Origin: a virus
Virus record (IMG/VR): IMGVR_UViG_3300013112_000473
Coordinates: 1 to 21,182 of that record
Length of the DNA: 21,182 bases
Reading direction: 5' to 3' (one strand)
The position numbers and the translations under genes were made by a program. Shown here in pieces: positions 1 through 7,247 of the stretch. The notes below the pieces were generated by a model. The model saw only the letters and a list, made by a program, of their open reading frames with translations. It had not been told where the DNA came from and made no database searches. Each line of letters begins with the position of its first letter. Position 1 is the stretch's first letter.

Positions 1-803
1 CCCATTCGTCTTAACATTTCATCACCAACTACAGAACCAATACCATAACCAAGAGCACCAGATATCATATCACCTCCAGCCTTCGGAATCAGTTTACCAG
101 CCATATAACCTACACCAGCCGCCACTTGTTCACCAGCAGCAGCTGCTCCTACATAAGCATCTTCAGCAGTAAGATTTCCCATCTCCCCATCCATTGCTAG
201 AGCAGCTGCCTTCCTAGACAATTGTTCATAATTCATTGAATCATTTACAGCTATTGCTGGAGTCATATAAAGAGCGATAGTCTTGTTGATGTATCTCTTA
301 CCAATCTTCTCCTTGATTTCTTCGATTTCTTTAGAAATCATCTCTTGACGAGCTTCTATTTGAACTTCTTCCTCGTCGGATATTGGATCGTCGACATCAT
401 CAGCAAACCACGAAGCAACTGTGAAATTATCAATCCACAACTTATTATCCCAATGATCATCTTCCTCTTCCAATACTGTTATTTGAGATTTGTAGTCTTC
501 TTGTTCAGTTTGTCTCATGAATTGAAACATAATAAACGGTTCTGCATCTCCAGCGTACTTACCTAAATTAGCATCAGATACTTCACTAGATTTCTCATAT
601 AATTTAACATCCTTACCTTCTTCAAGGTCAGCTGAATTGTAGTCTATACTATCTGCGCTACTAGCATTACCTAAGGTTAAAGGGTAAGAAAGAAACTTAC
701 TCTCGGATGGATCTGACTTGCCATGGCCTTTTGACCACGCATCAGCTGCATCTCCTGCAAATTCAGAGACAGCACTAGAAACCTCTTTGAATGGATTACC
801 CAT
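1..803 (-). CDS. 48: gp48-like baseplate tail-tube cap protein (partial, 3' end outside window)
   Basis: This gene reads leftward off the window edge, giving about 267 residues from the ATG at 803, which is preceded by an AAAGG ribosome site. The N-terminal half is polar, with a YPLTLGNASSADS segment. An acidic region and a helical stretch (about residues 145-167) follow. Next comes TIALYMTPAIAVNDSMNYE, and then an Ala/Gly-rich segment. This order resembles gp48-type proteins of T4-like phages, where gp48 caps the baseplate and starts the tail tube. The C-terminal tube-fold part lies outside the window, so gp48 cannot be separated from another baseplate protein. A perfect T4 late promoter sits 34 bases upstream, which fits a virion gene. 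It diverges from gene 4. Confidence 0.55.
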   Translation of the reverse strand, partial: MGNPFKEVSSAVSEFAGDAADAWSKGHGKSDPSESKFLSYPLTLGNASSADSIDYNSADLEEGKDVKLYEKSSEVSDANLGKYAGDAEPFIMFQFMRQTEQEDYKSQITVLEEEDDHWDNKLWIDNFTVASWFADDVDDPISDEEEVQIEARQEMISKEIEEIKEKIGKRYINKTIALYMTPAIAVNDSMNYEQLSRKAAALAMDGEMGNLTAEDAYVGAAAAGEQVAAGVGYMAGKLIPKAGGDMISGALGYGIGSVVGDEMLRRM

Positions 804-836
804 ATTAATACCTTTGTTTAAATATCATATAATACT

Positions 837-844
837 TATTTATA
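837..844 (-). promoter_or_regulatory. T4-type late promoter TATAAATA for the gp48-like gene
   Basis: An exact TATAAATA on the minus strand, the T4 late-promoter core read by the gp55/gp33/gp45 machinery. It leaves a leader of roughly 28 bases containing an AAAGG ribosome site before the ATG at 803. Confidence 0.7.
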
Positions 845-851
845 CAGTTTA

Positions 852-859
852 CATAAATA
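852..859 (+). promoter_or_regulatory. Late promoter variant CATAAATA ahead of gene 4
   Basis: CATAAATA fits the NATAAATA late motif of marine T4-like phages. It ends 5 bases before the gene 4 ATG at 865, so the expected transcript start falls on the start codon. No Shine-Dalgarno sequence is present. The same geometry recurs at 1443-1450. Confidence 0.5.
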
Positions 860-864
860 ATAAT

Positions 865-1356
865 ATGAGAAAAACCTACAAGGGGAAATGGAAACCTAAG
901 AATATCCATAAATATAATGGCGACCCCACAAAAATAACTTATCGTTCTTTATGGGAACGTAATGCATTTCGCTACCTCGACAAGCATCCTGCAGTCAAGT
1001 GGTGGAATTCTGAAGAGACTATAGTACCTTATATATGTGGGACAGATAGAAAGCCCCATAGATATTTTATAGATCTCACTATACGATTTGTTGACGGAAC
1101 AACTGTATTAGTAGAAATCAAGCCAAAGAAACAAACTCAACCTCCAAAGAGAAAGAGTATTAACGAGTCATTAACGTATATTAAGAACACTTCGAAGTGG
1201 AAATATGCTAAGAGATATGCGAAGGATCGAGGATGGAAATTTGAGATTTGGACAGAAGATACTTTAGAAGGGCTTGGTATTAAGACAATGACATATAAGA
1301 AAAAGGCATCCAACGTAATTAAGAAGGTAAAGAAGAAATGCAAGAAACGACGATAG
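865..1356 (+). CDS. 4: Head completion nuclease gp4
   Basis: A 163-residue basic protein very like T4 gp4 (also called gp50), which completes the filled head before tail joining and belongs to the PD-(D/E)XK nuclease fold. Visible signature: an N-terminal TYKGKWKPKNIHKYNGDPT segment, then ITYRSLWERNAFRYLDKHPAV, a WNSEETIVPY strand, HRYFIDLTI (acidic metal ligand) and VEIKPKKQTQPP (the ExK part of the active site). The C-terminus is lysine-rich. I use the ATG at 865 rather than the upstream TTG at 718 because homologues begin with this KxTYKG region and the earlier codons lie antisense to the gp48-like gene. There is no ribosome site; see the late promoter at 852. Confidence 0.9.
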   Translation: MRKTYKGKWKPKNIHKYNGDPTKITYRSLWERNAFRYLDKHPAVKWWNSEETIVPYICGTDRKPHRYFIDLTIRFVDGTTVLVEIKPKKQTQPPKRKSINESLTYIKNTSKWKYAKRYAKDRGWKFEIWTEDTLEGLGIKTMTYKKKASNVIKKVKKKCKKRR

Positions 1357-1451
1357 CTCTTCCTGACAAACAACCTCCCCGCCCTAAAGAAAGAAGTGTT
1401 GTCCTGCATATGATATCTATCGAAAACCATCCTGTATTATCGTATAAATAA
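1338..1451 (+). CDS. Small hypothetical ORF (37 aa)
   Basis: An open frame of 37 residues that overlaps the last 19 bases of gene 4 and runs to just before the next gene. It is proline- and lysine-rich at the start (residues 9-18 include DKQPPRPKER). It lacks a clear ribosome site apart from the purine-rich AAGAAG upstream, and its end contains the next gene's late promoter. I do not recognise it. It may be a real translationally coupled gene or simply spacer between gene 4 and the next promoter. Confidence 0.3.
   Translation: MQETTIALPDKQPPRPKERSVVLHMISIENHPVLSYK
1443..1450 (+). promoter_or_regulatory. T4-type late promoter TATAAATA
   Basis: An exact TATAAATA that ends 5 bases before the ATG at 1456, the same spacing as the CATAAATA ahead of gene 4. 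It probably drives the tail run 1456-5696. Transcription would begin at or next to the ATG, so the first gene's mRNA looks leaderless. Confidence 0.65.
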
Positions 1452-1455
1452 GAAT

Positions 1456-2046
1456 ATGGCGAAAGAATCATTATTTGATAAACTAGAAGCAGAGGCGTTC
1501 CGAAAAGGTTTCCAAAAGAGATCTAAGGAAGCTCAGAAATGGTTTATGCAAAAAACAAGAGATATGGGCAAGATCAATATGCATAAGATGATCAAGGACC
1601 CAAGACTTGTAAGGAAACAGAGACCTCGTATTGGCGATATGTTTATGTATCACTACGATCCAAAACACAGAAAGACTCTCCCTTATTATGATTCGTTTCC
1701 TTTAACTATTATGGTACAAAGGGCTCCTGGTGGATTTTATGGACTGAATCTTCATTATCTGCCACTAAAGCAAAGAGCTATATTCCTCGATAGATTAACA
1801 GAAATTGCTAATAACAAAAAGTTTGATGAAACAACTAGATTGAAATTAAATTATGATTTGTTAAAAACAGCAGGGAAATATAAATATTTCAAACCTTGTT
1901 TTAAACATTATTTAACTGAACACATAGATTCTAAGATTATGAAGGTAGAAGCTTCTGAATGGGATGTTGCAATATTCCTTCCAACAGAGAACTTTATGAA
2001 GGCTAAGAAGACTAAGGTTTGGAAAGACAGTAGGAGTAAGTGGTAA
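1456..2046 (+). CDS. Conserved virion-associated protein of marine T4-like phages
   Basis: 196 residues, strongly basic. The first 60 residues are helical and rich in Lys/Arg (FRKGFQKRSKEAQKWFMQK). The core is GDMFMYHYDPKHRKTLPYYD, then FPLTIMV and a GFYGLNLHYLPLKQRAIFLDRL motif. I know this LPYYD...FYGLNLHYLP pattern from conserved proteins beside tail genes in marine T4-like phages, but not its biochemical role. The position after gene 4 would fit gp53 of T4, yet the sequence does not look like gp53. A DNA end protector or neck/baseplate role is possible. It has no ribosome site. Its stop overlaps the next start as TAATG, which suggests translational coupling. Confidence 0.7.
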   Translation: MAKESLFDKLEAEAFRKGFQKRSKEAQKWFMQKTRDMGKINMHKMIKDPRLVRKQRPRIGDMFMYHYDPKHRKTLPYYDSFPLTIMVQRAPGGFYGLNLHYLPLKQRAIFLDRLTEIANNKKFDETTRLKLNYDLLKTAGKYKYFKPCFKHYLTEHIDSKIMKVEASEWDVAIFLPTENFMKAKKTKVWKDSRSKW

Positions 2047-2747
2047 TGATCCCAGTAGGAATAGATACACTAAAATCAACAATTGGAAAGCGTGGAGGAT
2101 TAGCAAGAGCTAATCGCTTTGCAATTTACATTACCCATCCTATGATGAAAGGTCCAATGGGTAATGGACTTATTAATACTGATATTACAGGGCTTGCTTC
2201 TAATATTGGTGGATCATTATTATCAGGTGGTTCAATTGATCCTATGGCATTTATTAATGATCCAAGAGATATGTTCTTGCTTTGTGAAAGTGTTCAACTT
2301 CCAGGTAAGAGAATTGCTACAATGGAACAGTTCGTCACCCACAAAGCGATCAAAAAACCATACTCATATCTTGTTGATGAAGTAACATTTACATTTGTTC
2401 TAACTAATGATTATTTTGCTAGAAAATATATGGACCAATGGCAACAAATGGTAATTGATCAAGAGGATCTAAAAGTTAATTATAAGAATGATTATGTCAC
2501 AGATGTTACTATTCAACAGTTAAGTACATCTAATGATATGATTCCTGCATATAGTATCAAGCTATTGAATGCTTTCCCTATTGCAGTAAATGCAGTTGAA
2601 TTATCAAACTCATCTGAAAACAGTTTATTACAATGTTCAGTAACCTTGTCATTTGATGATTGGCAACAACAAGGTATTCTGGATGGTATAATTGATATGG
2701 TAGGACAAGCTAGTTCTATTGTTGATGCAACACGTGGATTATTTTAA
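2046..2747 (+). CDS. 54: Tail-tube-fold protein, gp54/gp19 family
   Basis: 233 residues. The tube-type pattern of T4 gp54 and gp19 is clear: an N-terminal ARANRFAIYI strand, the MFLLCESVQLPGKRI loop near residue 80, VDEVTFTFVLTNDYFARKYMDQWQ, an IKLLNAFPIAVNAVELS strand and a C-terminal SVTLSFDDWQ. The length and the AFPI..NAVELS...LLQCSVTLSFDDW ending favour gp54, the baseplate protein that starts tube polymerisation, but tube protein gp19 is not excluded. The start is the ATG at 2046, overlapping the previous stop, with AGGAG 9 bases upstream. A GTG two codons earlier is less well placed. The gene sits just before the chaperone gene, as a tube gene does in many tailed phages. Confidence 0.7.
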   Translation: MIPVGIDTLKSTIGKRGGLARANRFAIYITHPMMKGPMGNGLINTDITGLASNIGGSLLSGGSIDPMAFINDPRDMFLLCESVQLPGKRIATMEQFVTHKAIKKPYSYLVDEVTFTFVLTNDYFARKYMDQWQQMVIDQEDLKVNYKNDYVTDVTIQQLSTSNDMIPAYSIKLLNAFPIAVNAVELSNSSENSLLQCSVTLSFDDWQQQGILDGIIDMVGQASSIVDATRGLF

Positions 2748-2765
2748 ACATAATGGAGAAATATT

Positions 2766-3479
2766 ATGAATACATTACCAACGTTATCTGTACCTTCGTA
2801 TAGATTAACAATCCCCTCAAGTGGGAAGGAAGTACAATTTAGACCTTATCTTGTAAAAGAAGAAAAGATCTTAATGATTGCGCAAGAGTCTACTGATGGA
2901 GATCAGATTCAAGATGCAATATTAAATGTGATTGAAAATTGCTTAATTGATTATGATGGAGATGTTAGACAGTTAACAGCATATGATGTGGAGTGGATTT
3001 TCCTTCAACTAAGAAGCAAGAGTGTAGGAGAATCAATCGATATCATTAAGTTTTGTGATGAAGAAGATTGTGATGGAGAGACACAAATTAAGATTGATAT
3101 TGGAAAGGCAATAATTAAGAACAAAGAGAAGTCTGCCAATACATCTATTAAAGTTGAAGAAGGATTGGTTGTAGAGGTTAAGTTCCCTACTATTGAATCT
3201 GGTTCTGATGTGGGAGATGATGATACAGATATTTTAATTAATACTGTAGCTAATGCATTATCATATATTCATTATGGAGATGAGATTTATGATGCTAATG
3301 GTGTTACTATAGAAGAAAGAAGAAAGTTCGTAGAAAGTCTAACGAATGAACAATTTGGTAAGATTATTGATTTCTTACTAGATGCACCATATGTGTATTA
3401 TGAAGATGAGTTTACTTGTAGTAAATGCGGAACAAAACAAACGTTTAATTATGAAGGAATTTTAGATTTTTTTATTTAG
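2766..3479 (+). CDS. 26: gp26-like baseplate hub / tail assembly chaperone
   Basis: 237 residues of the T4 gp26 baseplate family. A short N-terminal strand region (PSYRLTIPSSGKEVQFRPYLVKEEK) is followed by a mostly helical acidic body. Four cysteines form two pairs, C97/C102 (FCDEEDC) and C218/C221 (CSKC), which could make one zinc ribbon. The start has GGAG 7 bases upstream. The last codons read GAT TTT TTT ATT TAG, a seven-T run straddling the codons just before the stop. The gp51-like frame lies in -1 with no start codon of its own, so a fraction of ribosomes probably extend this protein to 297 residues. The place between a tube-type gene and a tape-measure-like gene is that of lambda G/T-type chaperones. 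Confidence 0.85.
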   Translation: MNTLPTLSVPSYRLTIPSSGKEVQFRPYLVKEEKILMIAQESTDGDQIQDAILNVIENCLIDYDGDVRQLTAYDVEWIFLQLRSKSVGESIDIIKFCDEEDCDGETQIKIDIGKAIIKNKEKSANTSIKVEEGLVVEVKFPTIESGSDVGDDDTDILINTVANALSYIHYGDEIYDANGVTIEERRKFVESLTNEQFGKIIDFLLDAPYVYYEDEFTCSKCGTKQTFNYEGILDFFI

Positions 3480-3519
3480 CTCTTTCGCATGAGGCCCTTG
3501 AGTCTTTCTATAGGCTCAA
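3454..3519 (+). promoter_or_regulatory. Programmed -1 ribosomal frameshift signal at the gp26/gp51 junction
   Basis: Slippery run T TTT TTT at 3467-3473 in the zero frame, followed by ATT TAG, so the stop comes one codon after the slip. An AAGGA Shine-Dalgarno-like sequence at 3454-3458 lies 8 bases upstream, as in dnaX-type signals. A stem TTGAGTC/GGCTCAA (3498-3504 with 3513-3519, 8-base loop) lies downstream, although its 24-base spacing is long. A slip at 3473 enters the gp51 frame exactly. Confidence 0.7.
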
Positions 3520-3658
3520 TTTCTCATTGATGGAGGAGCACAAGTATAGCTTGACAGAGCTAGATAACATGGTCCCTTGGGAGCGTGAGATTTACACGAG
3601 CTTACTTATAAAGCAGATTAATGAGGACATAAAGAATGCCGAAGCAAACAACAACTAA
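3473..3658 (+). CDS. 51: gp51-like segment expressed as a -1 frameshift extension of gp26
   Basis: This frame encodes 61 residues, beginning YLALSHEALESFYRLNFSL and continuing with a KYSLTELDNMVPWEREIY motif, which is characteristic of gp51-type hub assembly proteins in marine T4-like phages. No ATG, GTG or TTG opens it before the conserved part. The only ATG (3530) would remove half of the motif and has no ribosome site. The frame closes on the left at a TGA at 3452. The reasonable reading is translation by slippage at 3467-3473. The 3' end overlaps the next gene by 23 bases. In T4, gp51 is a separate gene that catalyses hub assembly. A frameshift fusion would make this the gpGT-like partner of gp26. 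Confidence 0.75.
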   Translation, partial: YLALSHEALESFYRLNFSLMEEHKYSLTELDNMVPWEREIYTSLLIKQINEDIKNAEANNN

Positions 3659-5696
3659 TTTGAATCAAGGAGGGCCGGGTCTAAAAGCGAGGGAATCAGA
3701 ACGCCGAATGCAATCAAACCTTGATAGCAGTCGTAAGTCATTAAACACTCTTGAATCTAAGTTTGAAGAACTTAACAAGAATATCATTAATCTAAACCAA
3801 GTTGTAACTCAATTAAGAAATGTTGAGTTGATACAAGTTGGACATGATATGAAATCTGCCAAAGAAGACAAGAGCTTCTATATGGACAGATTACAACATG
3901 ATAAGGAGTCTGAAAAAGCTGCTGATAAATCTGGGGACCACCTAGTAGAAGCAACTGCTCGACAAGAAGCAGGCCTCCGTGATATATCTAAGCGTATATC
4001 ACTACTCCACTCATTCATGGCTGGGGATTCTGTAAAGCGTACGAAGGAACGACTTTCAATATCATCTAAAGAACATACTGAACAGCTTAAAAAGCACAGA
4101 TCAATTGGTATGGCTCAAATGAACTTTATGAAAGAACACGGTATTTCTAATATCGCTGGTCTTCGTAATGTGATGAAGGATGGTAAGAGGAAGTTTAGTG
4201 AAGATGATGTATTAAGATTAAGGAACGAATGGGATGATATCACTAGGAAGAAGAAACAAGATCGTGATTTTTCTACTTTAAGAGACGCATCATTAGATAA
4301 AAGATCTAAGTATAGTCATCAAGGATTAAGTCCTCAATTATTTGATAGACTAGCTGCCAAGTACTCTGATTCTGACGATCAGAAAAAGCTGTATCAATTA
4401 TTTGGTAGATCTACTACTGCTGTTATGGATGGTGGTAAAGGATTTAAGGGTCTAGGTGGTTCTAACCTAGATTGTGATCCATGTGATCCCCTAAAGAACA
4501 TTGATAAGAATGTTGGTGATATTCTCGATTTAATGAAAGGTAATGTTCTTGCTGATAAAGAAAAAGCAAGAGAAGCAAAGAAAGCATTAAAATTATTAGA
4601 AGATAAAAGACATAAGCAATTAGGACATACTCCTGCATTACCAGCTCCTGAAGGGGGATCTGGAGGATTAAAAGGAGGAGCTGCTCTCCTCGGTTCTACG
4701 GTTCTTTTAGATCGTGTTAAGAAACATAGAAATACACAAAGGGGTAAGGCTAAGTCACGTGCTGAAAAAAAAGTTTTAGCAAAGAGGGAAGCTGAACGTA
4801 TAGCTAAAGAAAAAGCTGAAAAGAAGGCAAGACAAAAAGCTGAAAAGGAAAAGGCGATTGAAAAGAAGAAGCAAGATCGTATAAAAGAACAGGAGCGTAA
4901 GAGAAAGGAGGCTGAGGAAAAGAAGGCAAGGGAAAAGAAGGCTGCTGAGGAAAAGAAGAAAAAGGAAAAGGAGGCAAAGGAAAAGCGGGAAAAGGAAAAG
5001 AAGGAAAAGCAGACAAAGGAAAAGCAAGCAAAGGAAAATAAGGCAAAGAGTCAGAAGAATGTAAAAACTCCTGAAGGTGATAAACCAGTTAAAACTAAAT
5101 CAGCAACTCCTAACCCTAAAAAAGCTGCTAGTCCATCTGTTATTAAGTCATGGATAAAGAAACATTTGAAGAGCTTATCTCCATCTGCTTATAAGAATGC
5201 TAAAAATATTATAAAACTTAGACACTATGGTAAGTTAAGAGCTCTTTTAGCAGCAGGGGGTCCTGCAGGATGGGTTGCATTAGGATTATCGTTTTTAGCA
5301 GAGGCAGTATTAGTCTCTTATGCAGAAGAAGCAATAGCTGAGATTGAAGCTGAAAGAGGCCCAGAACCAACTGCTGATGACATAACAGCTTCAGATTGGG
5401 GTGAAGGTGATACAAATCCTTCAGCGGAATCAGGTGCTATTGTAACAGGAACAAGAGGTAGAAGTCGTCCTAGAAGTATGGCTGATGGTGTTGATGCTGC
5501 TACAGCTAATATGAAAGTTGTTCAAAGTCAACCTTCTGTGCAAGGAGATGGTAAAGAGAGCTCGAAAGGAGCTACTGTTATTAAGGATTCTAACAACACA
5601 AGTAATACATCAACTACTAATGTGTATGCTATTCCAATAAGTCCTCCTGTTGATGGTTCTAATGGTGGTTGGAACCAGATGGATCCGGGGATATAA
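3636..5696 (+). CDS. Putative tape-measure / gp29-like tail protein with long KE-rich helix
   Basis: 686 residues, not recognised by sequence but shaped like a tape measure. Residues 1-130 are coiled-coil-like (ERRMQSNLDSSRKSLNTLES). A C280/C283 pair (DCDPCD) follows. Residues about 380-475 are almost entirely Lys, Glu, Ala, Arg and Gln, a TolA-like single helix. A hydrophobic stretch at about 534-563 (LLAAGGPAGWVALGLSFLAE) could cross a membrane. The C-terminus is Ser/Thr/Asn-rich. Its start overlaps the gp51 frame, with AGGA 9 bases before the ATG. Position directly after the chaperone pair is the normal place for a tape measure, and T4 gp29 likewise follows the hub genes. A separate baseplate or injected protein is the alternative. 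Confidence 0.6.
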   Translation: MPKQTTTNLNQGGPGLKARESERRMQSNLDSSRKSLNTLESKFEELNKNIINLNQVVTQLRNVELIQVGHDMKSAKEDKSFYMDRLQHDKESEKAADKSGDHLVEATARQEAGLRDISKRISLLHSFMAGDSVKRTKERLSISSKEHTEQLKKHRSIGMAQMNFMKEHGISNIAGLRNVMKDGKRKFSEDDVLRLRNEWDDITRKKKQDRDFSTLRDASLDKRSKYSHQGLSPQLFDRLAAKYSDSDDQKKLYQLFGRSTTAVMDGGKGFKGLGGSNLDCDPCDPLKNIDKNVGDILDLMKGNVLADKEKAREAKKALKLLEDKRHKQLGHTPALPAPEGGSGGLKGGAALLGSTVLLDRVKKHRNTQRGKAKSRAEKKVLAKREAERIAKEKAEKKARQKAEKEKAIEKKKQDRIKEQERKRKEAEEKKAREKKAAEEKKKKEKEAKEKREKEKKEKQTKEKQAKENKAKSQKNVKTPEGDKPVKTKSATPNPKKAASPSVIKSWIKKHLKSLSPSAYKNAKNIIKLRHYGKLRALLAAGGPAGWVALGLSFLAEAVLVSYAEEAIAEIEAERGPEPTADDITASDWGEGDTNPSAESGAIVTGTRGRSRPRSMADGVDAATANMKVVQSQPSVQGDGKESSKGATVIKDSNNTSNTSTTNVYAIPISPPVDGSNGGWNQMDPGI

Positions 5697-5698
5697 AA

Positions 5699-5716
5699 AG
5701 GCCCCTTTCGGGGCCT
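5699..5716 (-). terminator. Rho-independent terminator after gene 32
   Basis: A seven-pair stem AGGCCCC/GGGGCCT with a GAAA (GNRA) loop on the minus strand, followed on that strand by TTTTTATA. On the plus strand no T-run follows, so it serves the leftward transcript ending with gp32. It begins 3 bases past the stop of the rightward tape-measure-like gene, with which it converges. Confidence 0.8.
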
Positions 5717-5752
5717 AAAAACTGCTATCTAGCTCTTATATAAACAGAGTTT

Positions 5753-6625
5753 TTATTCGGCAGCTGCCAGTTTAGCGAAGTAGCTCATAGTATCATCCCC
5801 TTCCTCACTAGTGGTTGCAGGTGTAGGAGTAGGTTCAGCTTCAATTGTTTCATCAAGATCAACCTGTTCAGCTGTGGATGTCACTTGACCATCTTCACCA
5901 AGAACACGAGTCAATTTCAACTTTAACTCATCATAAGACTTGAAAGTACTAGGATCAGTAAACTCTGCAAGGGAGTACTCCTGATTATAGATCGCTTCAA
6001 GTTTTGTATCATCATCAGATAATGCTTCAACAGGACCAAACTCTGATCGGTCGTAGTTACGATAACCAGCAACCTTGGCAATCTTCAACTTGAAGTTTGC
6101 CCCCTTCCATAGATCGAATGGGTTTATAGGAGTTTCATCCTGATACTGCGGTTGCATCGCATCCATAATCTTATCAAAGATCTTCTTGCCATACTCATAA
6201 AGGAATACCTTTCCTTCGTTTTCTGGATTAGCAGGATCTGAAACAATATAGATGTTTGAAACATAATGAAGACCTCGTTTCTGCTTACGAGCTTGTGCCT
6301 TTCCTTCTTCTGTTCCATTATTCCACAGCTTAGAATTTAGTTCTGATAGAGGATCGTCCTTACCAAGGGTAGTTAGAGATTTCTCTACATACCACTGACC
6401 TGTTGGCCCTTTAAAGAAATGATCCCAATACTTTGCCCAAGGCAATTCATCACCTTCGACAGCAGGCAAGAAACCAATAACTGCATATCCATTACCAGCC
6501 TTATCTACTGTTGGTTTCCACTTACGCTCATCAACATAACTCTTCTTTGCGCCCCCAGCTTCCTGGGCAGCGCCTACCAATGAATCCATATTCATTGCTT
6601 TATCTTTTAAGTTTGCAAAACTCAT
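5753..6625 (-). CDS. 32: Single-stranded DNA-binding protein gp32
   Basis: 290 residues. The order matches T4-like gp32: an N-terminal basic segment (MSFANLKDKAMNM) for cooperative self-binding; the OB-fold core with WKPTVDKAGNGYAVIGFLPA, WYVEKSLTTLG, ARKQKRGLHYVSNIYIVSDPANPENEGKV and a KLKIAKVAGYRNYDRSEF strand; then a Pro/Thr/Glu linker and acidic tail ending MSYFAKLAAAE, which recruits replication partners. There are no cysteines at all, so the zinc site of T4 gp32 is absent, as in many marine relatives. The ribosome site CGGAGAA is strong. It is the last gene of the leftward run 33-59-32, the same order as in T4, and is closed by the terminator at 5699. Confidence 0.95.
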   Translation of the reverse strand: MSFANLKDKAMNMDSLVGAAQEAGGAKKSYVDERKWKPTVDKAGNGYAVIGFLPAVEGDELPWAKYWDHFFKGPTGQWYVEKSLTTLGKDDPLSELNSKLWNNGTEEGKAQARKQKRGLHYVSNIYIVSDPANPENEGKVFLYEYGKKIFDKIMDAMQPQYQDETPINPFDLWKGANFKLKIAKVAGYRNYDRSEFGPVEALSDDDTKLEAIYNQEYSLAEFTDPSTFKSYDELKLKLTRVLGEDGQVTSTAEQVDLDETIEAEPTPTPATTSEEGDDTMSYFAKLAAAE

Positions 6626-6656
6626 ATAGTATTTCTCCGTATATTTAAAGTATATT

Positions 6657-7220
6657 TTAGTATAAGGTATCTAACACTACCTTCTTCATCTTATCCTCAT
6701 CGAATGAGATGAACGGTTGGTACTTCAACACCTTGCTTTTAATATCAGGCCACAAAATTGTGTCTGATACATCCTGATTCATAAATCCCGTAAGGCTATT
6801 TAAAACGCATACAGTCTCTAATGAAACCAGTCCTTCCATATAGTCCGTAATGACCCTTGGATAAGGAGTCCCCGTCAAGGATTCATCTAACGATCTATCT
6901 GAAATCTCTTCTAACTCTTGCTTGAAGTTATATGTTAAACTCTCTTGAACCCTCAAGCAAGAGTTATATGTCTCATCACTCTTCATCATATCGCCAATCC
7001 AAGTGATGTCATTAATAAAGTGACACGCAAAGTATTTAGTAATATCCTCACGATTATTGAATCTATTTCCAACTTTCGTAAGCTGATACTTGTCGTGTCG
7101 ACCCCAATAACTCTTTTGTGTTACTCGAGTCTTAAAATTATATTTGAAAGCATCATAGCTGTCAGAAGTGAAGTGCATCTTGACAGCCATGTAGTACTTA
7201 TAAGCATCATATCCATCCAT
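6657..7220 (-). CDS. 59: Replicative helicase loader gp59
   Basis: 187 residues, somewhat shorter than T4 gp59 (217). The opening DAYKYYMAVKMHFTSDSYDAFKYN follows the T4 pattern of YKLYLMIKQHM...YDVIKYN, and HFINDITWIGDM corresponds to the T4 FISNLVANQDAWIGDI region. gp59 binds forked DNA and gp32 and loads the gp41 helicase. It lies directly upstream of gene 32. The start ATG at 7220 sits inside a perfect TATAAT (see promoter), so translation from this codon must use read-through mRNA from gene 33; the next in-frame ATG is at codon 11. There is no good ribosome site. Confidence 0.9.
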   Translation of the reverse strand: MDGYDAYKYYMAVKMHFTSDSYDAFKYNFKTRVTQKSYWGRHDKYQLTKVGNRFNNREDITKYFACHFINDITWIGDMMKSDETYNSCLRVQESLTYNFKQELEEISDRSLDESLTGTPYPRVITDYMEGLVSLETVCVLNSLTGFMNQDVSDTILWPDIKSKVLKYQPFISFDEDKMKKVVLDTLY

Positions 7221-7247
7221 TATACAATAATCTCAATCAAATGTCAA
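7219..7247 (-). promoter_or_regulatory. Strong sigma70-type promoter overlapping the gp59 start
   Basis: TTGACA (7242-7247), 17-base spacer, TATAAT (7219-7224) on the minus strand, all consensus. The ATG of gene 59 overlaps the -10 box, so its transcripts begin inside gene 59. They could serve gene 32 or a shortened gp59. Confidence 0.65.

Noticed and set aside
1879-1886. TATAAATA on the plus strand
   Set aside because: Lies in the middle of a coding region (codons for KYKYF), with no gene start near it.
1456-2046. Assignment as gp53 from its place after gene 4
   Set aside because: The sequence does not follow gp53 (no match to its N-terminal or ISYDDNPYVWYD-type regions); position alone is not enough.
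3530-3658. Independent 42-aa gp51 start at ATG 3530
   Set aside because: No ribosome site upstream and it would cut off the conserved first half of the domain, which is open in frame back to the slippery run.
4776-5046. Leftward Leu/Phe/Pro-rich frames opposite the KE-rich helix
   Set aside because: An opposite-strand image of the purine tract; the hydrophobic sequence is only what AAG/GAA codons give in reverse.
4780-5060. Possible repeat array or CRISPR
   Set aside because: The repetition is codon-level Lys/Glu/Ala low complexity, without fixed repeats and unique spacers.
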